Below, in pieces: positions 56,555-64,000 of a DNA stretch of 64,000 bases (position 1 is the stretch's first letter; each line of letters begins with the position of its first letter). The translations under genes were made by a program, and so were the position numbers. Below the pieces are notes generated by a model that was not told where the DNA came from, did not search any database, and saw only the letters and a program-made list of their open reading frames with translations. The DNA is from Cricetomys ansorgei (Eukaryota; Chordata; Mammalia; Rodentia; Nesomyidae): assembly GCA_026225945.1 (NCBI GenBank), contig JAMJFZ010003624.1, positions 9,158,501 through 9,222,500 of the forward strand, read 5' to 3'.

Positions 56555-57290
56555 CCGGATGAATGTACAAAGAGTATTCAGAATGTTGGTCCACATCTTT
56601 AATCCCAGTATCAGAAGGCAGTGGTGGCCTGTGCCTTTAATTCCTAAGACGGAAACGGAGTGTGGAAGCAGACACAGGAAGCAGAGCTCAGAAGTCAGTG
56701 TCAGTGAAGGACAGGGAAAGTGGCTAATCAGAGGAAGAGTTAGCAGAGTCAGTTACAGCAGTCAGTTACTGAGGCAGTGTGGGGCAGTGAGAGCTCTGAG
56801 GCAGAGATGCAGAGGAGCTTGGCAGAAGTCAGTACCAGAAGGGAAAAGTAAGTCCGTTTGAAGCCGAGCAGAGTAGTTCAGTCTGAGGCAGCCAAGAGAG
56901 TCTGCCAGAGTACCAAGAGTTCAGTTAGAAACCGTCAGTTGGCTCAAAAGGTCAGTTTGAGGCGGCAGCTTAGAAGAGAGTTTGGGCCAGAACAGGGAGT
57001 AAGTTGAGATGAACCAGAAGAGTCAGAGTTCAGAAGGAGCTGCTAGTCAGACTGGCTCAGTCAGCAGTGGGTCTCGGAGACTAGATTGTATAGAGGTGGA
57101 AAAGACCAGGCTCCAGGACTAGGACTAGTGATCAAATTAGCCAAAGAATAAACTGTCCTCTGCCCTGAATCTAGACTATGAAAATAGCTATACTTCCTTC
57201 CTTTTAACCAATGTTTACAAGACTTAGATCTTACCATTCTTTTACAGTTAACACAACCATCGTGTTTCTGGAGTGAGTTTCTCATAGAAA
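56555..57290 (+). mobile_element. Composite insertion: B1-like start plus purine-rich repeat
   Basis: Begins with a B1-like duplicated piece (ccacatctttaatcccagta, then gtggcctgtgcctttaattc), then about 450 bp of AG/GT-rich sequence in which 'gtcagtt' and 'agagtcag' recur (56735, 56759, 56935, 56951, 57020). It interrupts the antisense L1M. The family is not recognised. Confidence 0.45.
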
Positions 57291-57294
57291 ATGT

Positions 57295-57600
57295 TTAGCT
57301 GAGTCTTGTGTTTTTATTATTTTTAGATTATTTATATTATTTAATATTATTATTATTATTTATATTTAGACTTATTATTATCCTAATAAGTCTGACTTTT
57401 AATTGACTTGCTTAACATAGATCATTTACATTTAATGTAATTGCCAACATGTTTTAATTTAGATCTAACATCAAAAAAAACTTTTTTTCCTGCTTGTTTT
57501 CCTTTTTCGGTTTCCCTTTTCCTAATTTTTTATTTGAACACTTTTCACAATTCAGTTTTACTCTCTCTTCCTTGCTTTTCATCATGTCTCCTTGTGCACA
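57295..57600 (-). mobile_element. L1M fragment, antisense
   Basis: 'agatcatttacatttaatgt' with 'aattgccaaca' is a reversed old-L1 landmark; a TTA/TTAT-rich stretch precedes it. Confidence 0.5.
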
Positions 57601-57637
57601 TGTTTAGTGGTTGTTCTGAGGCTGTGTATACATAAAT

Positions 57638-57644
57638 ACACATA

Positions 57645-57679
<35 letters not shown>
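57638..57679. repeat. (CA)n microsatellite
   Basis: CA units with TACACA interruptions on the left. Confidence 0.95.
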
Positions 57680-57977
57680 CTTTTCTCAATCTGTTTAGAA
57701 ACAATATTCTGCTGCTTCAAATGCTACGAAGAACGCTACAGTCTCTTCTTTTTGCTCTTCTTGTGATCGTTCGCATATGTGTTGGATCTATTTTCATTGG
57801 GAACACTACCAAACATTGTTATAAAGCTTTCTTTCAACAGGGACGCATGGCCTAGAGAATCCATAAGATCATTCGCTATAATTGCCTAGGTGCAGCATGT
57901 TGCTATGGTGCTTTTTACCCTCTAGCTCAGGAAATAGAAAAGTAGGAAGAAATAAAGAAATCTTCACCACCCTGTTG

Positions 57978-58041
57978 TCAAGAAGGAAGGAGGGAAGGAA
58001 GGCAGGAAGGCAGGAAGGCAGGCAGGAAGGCAGGCAGACAA
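57978..58041. repeat. (GGAA)n/(GGCA)n tetranucleotide tract
   Basis: AAGG and GGCA tetramers over about 60 bp, just left of the inverted repeat. Confidence 0.93.
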
Positions 58042-58089
58042 GCTTAGAGAGCAGGGGCTGAAAGTGAGCTCACTTTTCAAGGCAATATC

Positions 58090-58245
58090 CCTGAATCTAA
58101 TTCCTCCAACTGAAGTCCCTTCAACCAACCAACCAACCAATCAATCCACCAACCCAGGCTCTGCATGTTTTAACCAATATATACTCTGAGCAAAGTTCCC
58201 AAAAGTCCAAGCAGCACACAACCATAAGGACAAACTGCATTTGAC
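58090..58245 (-). repeat. Inverted repeat, left arm
   Basis: Pairs with 58868-59036. The segment 'aaccaatatatactctgagc' (58172-58191) is the exact reverse complement of sequence at 58916-58935. A CCAA tetramer run at 58118-58141 mirrors the GGTT run of the right arm, and both arms include CAGGCTCTGCATGTTT or its complement. Only scattered substitutions and a GGTT copy-number difference separate the arms. Confidence 0.92.
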
Positions 58246-58685
58246 AAAATTGTTTTTCACAGTGGCACACAAACAGATCATAGCCACTGGCAACAAATAA
58301 TCTAGATCCAGCTCACGATCATCCACTGTACCTGCGATGGGGACAAAAGCATATCCCAAAAGCCATTCTGTGTATTTAGAGAAACCAAGATCACAAAACT
58401 CCTTCAAAGCATCTCACTACATTTCTCCCCTTTTACTTAAGTCATAAGTTGTACTATAGAAATAGAGATATATACTATAGAGATAACTTTCTCTGAGTCC
58501 TTCTGCTAGGCCATCTCTTCTCCTCCCTTGTCTCTAGGAGTTTACTAAATGAAAAACTCCTCCAACTCATACAAAGGTCTAATTCGCTTTTCTTTCCGTA
58601 TTCATGCCAATGCATCTCACCACGCCTAGGTATTTATGCTTTCTATTCTTATTTCTCATCTTCCAGATTTCTCTCTCTTATCACC
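58246..58685. other. Spacer between the inverted arms, unassigned
   Basis: The minus-strand frame 58141-58407 (88 codons) starts here and runs into the left arm. It has a hydrophobic middle but no family that I recognise. The left arm plus this stretch may be one unidentified retroelement fragment. Confidence 0.4.
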
Positions 58686-58689
58686 TCCA

Positions 58690-59639
58690 TCTCTCTGAAA
58701 GATTTCCTTTAGAATTCTTTTAGAGCAGGTCTGTTGATTGATTCTTTTAGTTTTTGTTGCATTGGAGAATGCCTTTATTTCACGTGTATTCCTTACAGAT
58801 ATTCTTTAGTAAATATAAAATCCTGCGTTGATAAGCTTGTTTCCCCTAGCACTTTGATCATGTCATTTCATGTCCTTCTATGGTTGTGTGCTGTTTGGAC
58901 GTTTGGGAACTTTGCTCAGAGTATATATTGGTTGAAACATGCAGAGCCTGGGTTGGTGGATTGGTGGGTTGGTTGGTTGGTTGGTTGGTTGGTTGAAGGG
59001 ACTTCAGTTGGAGGAATTAGGTTCAGGAATATTGATGAATCCTGGTGAGAAGTCCTGAGTCTTTTCCACATTGCCTTCTATACTAATGCATTCCCCCTCC
59101 CCGTGCCACCCCGTCGACTGCTTCCAAGAACATATCTGTATCTTTGTATTTTTTTTTTTTTTGTTTTGTTTTTAGTAATTAGACTGTAATGCTTCTAGGC
59201 ACAGATTTCTTTGGGCTTCTTCGGCTTGGAGTTTGCTGGGCTTCTTGAATGTGTACGGTTGTGACTTTCGTCACAGCTAGAGTCTTTGAGCACTGTTGCT
59301 TCGAAAGCTCAAGAGTCTCTGTCTGGAATTCCAATGGCAAAATATTGAGCCTTTTGTTACACCCACAAGTCCCCAGGCTCTGGTCACTCCCATTTTCTCC
59401 TTTCTGTTTTTCAGATTGGATAGACTCATTTTCAAGCTCACTGATACTTTGTCTCTAGTCTAACTTTGAGTCTTCCCAGTTATTCTGTGCTACGTAAATG
59501 TAAAATATACACCTGGCTTTTCTTCACATATTCTATTTTGAGCTTAGGCTTTGTATTTTCCATTTATTTCTAATTCCAATGCTTACTTATTGGACATTTT
59601 TGTGATAATTATTTAAATGTCTTTGTCAGATAATTCTAG

Positions 59640-59640
<1 letters not shown>
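58690..59640 (-). mobile_element. L1M 5'/ORF fragment, antisense, with insertion
   Basis: Reversed old-L1 landmarks: 'gatttcctttagaattcttt', 'gagcaggtctgttgattgat', then, after the right inverted arm, 'gggcttcttgaatgtgtacg', 'ttttcagattggatagactc' and 'tcaagctcactgatactttg'. The right arm lies inside it. Confidence 0.6.
58868..59036 (+). repeat. Inverted repeat, right arm
   Basis: Mirror of 58090-58245, containing 'gctcagagtatatattggtt' and an expanded GGTT run (58963-58995). It interrupts the antisense L1M, so it was inserted or duplicated after that L1 copy. Confidence 0.92.
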
Positions 59641-59644
<4 letters not shown>

Positions 59645-59692
<48 letters not shown>

Positions 59693-59698
59693 TGTGTT
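59645..59698. repeat. (TG)n microsatellite
   Basis: About 26 GT units with one TATG interruption. Confidence 0.97.
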
Positions 59699-60769
59699 AA
59701 GATCTGGGTTAGTCAGAGATCTCCAGAGAAACATAACCAGTGGAACAGACGTCTTAGAAAGGAATGTGTTGTGCAAATTACGGAACTGAGAATTCACTAA
59801 CTGCTGTCTCCAGGCTGAAGACTCAATTCTAGGCCAAACCCAAGGCCTTAAAGCCAGAGACTCAATGATGTAGATCCCAGTCTGAGTATGAAGGTCCAAG
59901 AGCCGGGAATACTGATGTCTGAGGGGAGGAGAGGTACACATGCTGGCTAGATCAAGAAGAGACAGTAAATCCACCCTCCCTCTGCCATTTATTCTATGTA
60001 GACCCTCTGCTGAGGGCCATATGTGTACTCGTGTTGCTGAGGCTAGATCTTTGTTATTCAATCTACTTACCCAAATGAAAATATCTTCCAGAAATACCAC
60101 TCCCCCACCACCAAAAAATAAAAGATGAAACCCTTCACATTTTACCAGCTATGGAGAGCTGTGTAGTCATCTCTTAGCCCATGGCACATGAAGTTGACCA
60201 TCGCCGTATTTCTTGTCTTCCCAAGCAAGATGTGATTTTTCTTGGCTCTCATGTCCAGCAGTTTTGGACTTCATTATGTTACGAGTGTTTGCATCTTAGT
60301 TAAACCTCATGGTGCGTTTCGAGATTCTTGCATGTCGAGGCGAGGTCCCAGATTCCATTTATCCTTCCGGATCTCGGAGCTTCATCCTTGTTTTCATTCC
60401 CTAAGTCTAGGACACTCTTCGCAGTCGTCTGGTGGATACGCTGCCCAGTGGCCTGCCTGTGACCCGAGACGTGATCTGTACTTCAGTTTAATTCTGAAAG
60501 CCTGCAGTTTGCTGCCCAGCATGAGACTCCCGAGTGTATCTTGGAGGGGAGCCCAGAAGCACATAAACAACCCATGCCTCTGCTTTCCCAAGCCCTCCCC
60601 TCTTCTCCATCTCTTTAATTTTCTAGTTCCTTGGTACTAGCATTTTGGGTCATGTGGCGAGAAGTACGGGACTTCCTGTTCCTGATTCTGCTGTACATGT
60701 GACTGTGGCCACATTTGGGGCCAAGAAATGCAAGGCCACAGATAGGAAAAGAGAGCATCAGGGATTCAC
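59699..60769. other. Unassigned intron sequence
   Basis: Overlapping frames of 62-154 codons on both strands show no recognised protein. 59700-60130 could be a diverged LTR (cagagatctccagagaaaca and a 'tgtgttgtgcaaatta' segment), but I cannot confirm it. Confidence 0.4.
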
Positions 60770-60945
60770 CTTCTCTTAGATCGGAGAAGTAAGTTCTTGT
60801 CCTGTATTGACATTTTTGTTTCCTATGCCTTAACTGCTGTTGGAAGGCCTAGGGTAGGAGAGAATGGATCAAGGAACAAATGAGAATGTGCTCCCCAAAA
60901 GAGACTCTCTTTCTGTGCTTTGAGTCACAGGTTGGAATCCTTACT
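60770..60945 (+). repeat. Direct repeat, copy A
   Basis: About 170 bp that recurs at 61370-61560 in the same orientation. Shared blocks include 'aggcctagggtaggagagaa' followed by 'tggatcaa', 'gagactctct' and 'ggttggaat'. Confidence 0.9.
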
Positions 60946-61369
60946 GGGTGCATTGATTTTTCAGGCGAGACTAAACACACATCGAAAAATACTTGGCCCC
61001 AGGGGAAGGGAAGATGGCTGAGTCAATGCCGCTGGAATGGAACTTTGGATTCTAGATGAATTCCCAATCTACCTGTTGCTGGGTCTGGGTTGGTTCTGGA
61101 GTGGCTGCTCTAGGCTTCCTGTTCTGGTCTCACCATTGCTACAGAGACGAAGTAGAGAGTGTTTGCTCCCTCTTACCCCAACTGTGTTGTAGGAGGCACG
61201 TTCACCACGTACAGCATCTGTACGTTTGGTGTTGGGCAAGTTCAAGAATGATTTGATGCTCGGAAGGTGTGTGTTGCTGTTTGTGGTGGTGCTGAGCAGT
61301 AGTGGTTTCTTGCTGGCATGTCTTCTAGAAGCATCTCAGTATCCACTGCCCTTTTGCAAAAGTGGCAAC
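60946..61369. other. Sequence between the direct repeats
   Basis: Not visibly repeated after copy B, so the pair is not a simple tandem duplication of a 600-bp unit. No gene recognised. Confidence 0.5.
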
Positions 61370-61560
61370 TTCTCTTAGATCAGAGAAGTAAGCTCTTGTC
61401 CTGAATTGACATTTTAGTTTATGGCTTCACTGCTGTTGCTGCCACAAGACAGAGGAAGGCCTAGGGTAGGAGAGAATGGATCAAAGAACAAATGAGAGTG
61501 TGCCCTCTGTAAGAGACTCTCTTCCTGTGCCTTGAGCCAATTATAATCTGGTTGGAATTT
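61370..61560 (+). repeat. Direct repeat, copy B
   Basis: Second copy, starting with the same 'ttctcttaga' and carrying a roughly 15-bp insertion (gctgccacaagacag) before the shared 'aggcctagg' block and a 12-bp insertion before the final 'ggttggaat'. Confidence 0.9.
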
Positions 61561-61754
61561 GCAGTGCAGGTTGGCCAGACCCTTGTGATCTCTAGCTCAT
61601 CGGTGGAACAGGCAATGGCCCTTTCTTCCAAGCAGCCCTCTGCAGGCTAAGGAGAGCTTCGCTCCAGGTACTCATTACCTCATGAGAGGGACAGGAAGGG
61701 GTGCTGAGGGCTGGCCTTGGCCCTAACACAGACTTGGACCTATCTGTCTTGACC

Positions 61755-61860
61755 CTGTCACTTAGAGACGATGTGACCTTGGTCAAGCTACAGAGCCTCT
61801 CTAACCTCTGTCCTCCCATGAGGGAAACAAGACAACCACCACTGTGCTCAGGGGACCAGG
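61755..61860 (+). mobile_element. MIR SINE, sense
   Basis: 'tgaccttggtcaagctacag' and 'agcctctctaacctctgtcc' with 'tcccatgag' resemble the MIR core in sense. Confidence 0.6.
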
Positions 61861-63795
61861 CTGCGGGGTCCCCGGGGCAGCGCTGCTCCGTCAGCGTTGG
61901 CGAATGTTCCTAACACGATGGTCTTTGTGCCATAAGGGAAAGAACTTGGCTTTATTTTCCCTCTGCATCAGTTCTACTAAACATTCCTTTTAACCTGCTA
62001 AACTATGTGACTTGGAGTCAGTCTCCTCTTGATATTTTGGCTCATGGGAAAAACATCAGGTAAGATTGATTCTTGAGACTCAAGAGCAGTCAGCACGTGT
62101 TGCGCGACCCTGCTGCTGGACCGACCGTGTTTGAATAGCTGTGGGAATGTCACAGGGAGGCAGAGGTAAACAGCGACGTGTGCGCGCACAAGTCCAGAAA
62201 GGGTGTCACCCGGGCTGCCCCTCCGTTGCCTGTCTTAGAGAGTAGCTGGAAAAACTCTTCCAAGTGGCCTCTGTCTCCTCTGTTAATTCCAAGTGTCTCA
62301 CTCTTGTCCATCCTTCCTGCTGGCATTAAATAAACCCTTTGGTGTGTTTACTGATACCAATAACAATCCAGTCCCTTCCTAGGAAGTCTTGTAAACAGCG
62401 CTTAGCTTAGTAAACTGTTGTTTTGCTATAGCTACATGTTATTTGAAAAGCTCCTGAAACCTTTTAGCCCTTTATATTTGGAAACCTGTGTTTGAAAGGA
62501 AAAAGAATGTGATTTTGTGCAAATGCAGATCAGCAAGGTTCTTGGAGGTGAGAGCTCTGTGTCTTTTCTTTATTCTCTTTCACAGCATCCACGGCATAAA
62601 TGCGTGCTGAATAATTGTGTGCTCGGTTAATTTAAATTTGAATGCTTTCGGATAATTAGTGTGTGAATAACACTTTGTATTGAATATTTTAGTGGAATTA
62701 ATACCTAGTCCCCCAGTGATGGAGAAGACTCGGCCTGGGGGTTATATGACCATCAAGAAAGAAGACTTACACTGGGACATGCTGCAGGTTCTACTAGTGT
62801 TCTTTCTGCATGAGTAGAAAACCCATCTTTGAGACCTCCTGTGAGCCCTGGGAGTCCTGGGTTTTAATTAAAATTTAAATTGCCCTTCTGACAAACTCTC
62901 ACTTGAATGACAAGACAAGAAAATAAAAAGAAGGCTTTTTAATTTTTTTTTTAAATTTCTGTCCTAGGCTGTCACCTGGAGAGCTCCTTGAAAGGGGAGG
63001 GTCACAGGAAAGGGGCTGGCGCAGGGAGCGCAGCTTAGACTTGGAGGCATCCAGGCACTGCCCCTGTTCCTGGCTGAGACCCCTGCAAAACATTGTGTTC
63101 CAGTGATGAGGAGCCAGTCAGTAACAGCAGCAAACAAACATGCTTTACAAAGCTCCCCGCTAGACGGCATTCTGAAGAGACCTGCCCCGGTGATAACAAA
63201 GCCAAAAGCTCCAAACAGAAGCTGTGTGTCTGTCTGTCTGTCTGGTAGGAGGATGGGAAAGTTTTTAAAGTGCACAGCAGTTGAAAAGAGATTGGGGCCA
63301 TTTTTCACTGAAAGAATGGATTTTCACTTCAGAGAGATTGGAAATTATTTTCCCCACTAAAATTATCCAGCAAGGGAGAGCAGATATTGGTGGTGTTGAC
63401 TGTACACACAAACAATTAGAGAAAAGAACGCTGGGCCTCACTCAGTAGCGGAGGTGCTTAAGGAGACATTACCAGTTACCCACTAAGCCTATTTCTTCAA
63501 GAGCAGCATGCTTTGAAGTGTTTCAAAGAACACTGCTGGCAGAGGATGTTAGACGTAAACAAACAGAACATCGGGGGTCCAGAGGTATTCTGCAGTCAGC
63601 CATGTGTAAGTGGCGGATGATGAGATACTAAGCGTGGTTTGGAGAGCCTGTCGGGAATGCTCAGGGATTGCTATAGACTGGAGACAAGACAACAGCTCCC
63701 TTCTGAGAGCAGTTTCCTATTAACAGATCGGTCGCTTTTCTTTTCCTCATTTAGCATTCCAAGAAATGCCAAACCAAAAAAAAATCACTTGTACT
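61861..63795. other. Repeat-poor intron sequence
   Basis: No gene or confident repeat recognised. 62590-62720 is AT-rich with several TAATT/AATTA homeodomain-type cores and is a candidate regulatory block. TCTG tetramers lie at 63226-63244. Confidence 0.45.
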
Positions 63796-64000
63796 GTGTG
63801 TGTGTGTGTGGTGTTGTGTGTCTGTGGTGTGTGTGTGTGGTGTTGTGTGTCTGTGGTGTGTGTGTGTGGTGTGTGTGAGTGTGTAGTGTTGTGTGTCTGT
63901 GGTGTGTGGTGTGTGTGGTGTTGTGTGTCTGTGGTGTGTGTGTCTGTGGTGTTGTGTGTGTGTGTGTGAGTGAGTGTGTGGTGTTGTGTGTCTGTGGTGT
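63796..64000. repeat. TG-rich minisatellite with 20-bp core
   Basis: The 20-mer GTGTTGTGTGTCTGTGGTGT occurs exactly at 63811, 63840, 63886, 63918 and 63981, separated by GT units. The array runs off the window end, so its length is unknown. The C/V-rich frames here are artefacts. Confidence 0.95.

Larger units (their letters stand above)
29093..64000 (+). other. PDE8B: PDE8B intron 1, 5' part (continues past window)
   Basis: At least 34.9 kb of intron follows the exon 1 donor. No continuation of the PDE8B protein (the known segment after Lys114, PAS or HD-domain exons) was seen. A very long first intron is known for this gene. The intron holds the repeats listed below and relatively repeat-poor blocks at 29.2-31.1, 31.2-32.3, 33.5-35.0 and 61.9-63.7 kb. 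Confidence 0.85.

Noticed and set aside
59636..60100. 154-codon minus-strand ORF
   Set aside because: Its C-terminal part is TG-microsatellite translation (Thr/His repeat) and the rest has no recognisable domain.
29093..64000. PDE8B exon 2 or later domain exons
   Set aside because: I looked for the known sequence after Lys114 and for PAS and HD-domain motifs and saw none; the intron evidently continues past the window.

Overview
The window is mammalian nuclear DNA, and its repeats point to a muroid rodent: B1 and B2 SINEs, ID-type SINEs, rodent L1 3' UTRs, MaLR-type LTRs, and three copies of a hAT element that I take to be URR1. They sit on the usual old mammalian background of L2, MIR, L1M and MLT1. 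ID elements are few and degenerate, which argues mildly against Rattus. I cannot fix the species from sequence alone.

One protein-coding exon is clearly supported: the first coding exon of PDE8B, the high-affinity cAMP-specific phosphodiesterase 8B, at 28751..29092 on the plus strand. It encodes residues 1-114 and ends in phase 0 at a good splice donor (AAG|GTAAAT). It lies inside a CpG island (about 28200-29175) that is the likely promoter. Everything downstream (29093-64000, at least 34.9 kb) is the start of intron 1. I found no exon 2, and no PAS, REC-like or catalytic-domain exon. Everything upstream (1-28200) is intergenic or upstream sequence in which I recognise no coding exon.

Layout. 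1-15 kb: dense nested repeats, including antisense rodent L1 3' ends, an old L1M copy broken into many pieces between 7.85 and 13.9 kb, MaLR LTRs, ERV-like LTRs and a decayed minisatellite near 7 kb. 15-25 kb: unassigned upstream sequence with an AT-rich island inside an old LTR, scattered SINEs and an old L2. 25-28 kb: a TA microsatellite and two LTR-like blocks. 28.2-29.2 kb: CpG island and PDE8B exon 1. 29.2-39.5 kb: the most repeat-poor part, where regulatory sequence of intron 1 would be expected; it holds a candidate 105-nt phase 0-0 cassette exon at 33060-33164. 39.5-64 kb: intron 1 with L1, L2, MaLR and SINE insertions, a URR1 nested in a B1, an inverted repeat at 58.1/58.9 kb, a direct repeat at 60.8/61.4 kb and a TG-rich minisatellite running off the window end.

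I see no operon, CRISPR array, toxin, intact virus or novel multi-gene system. The points most worth checking are the candidate cassette exon, a consensus antisense splice donor at the CpG island edge that would fit a divergent transcript, a short upstream ORF before the PDE8B start, and the two duplicated segments near 58-61 kb. Repeat family names come from remembered consensus sequences, not a database search, so boundaries are approximate (usually within tens of bases).
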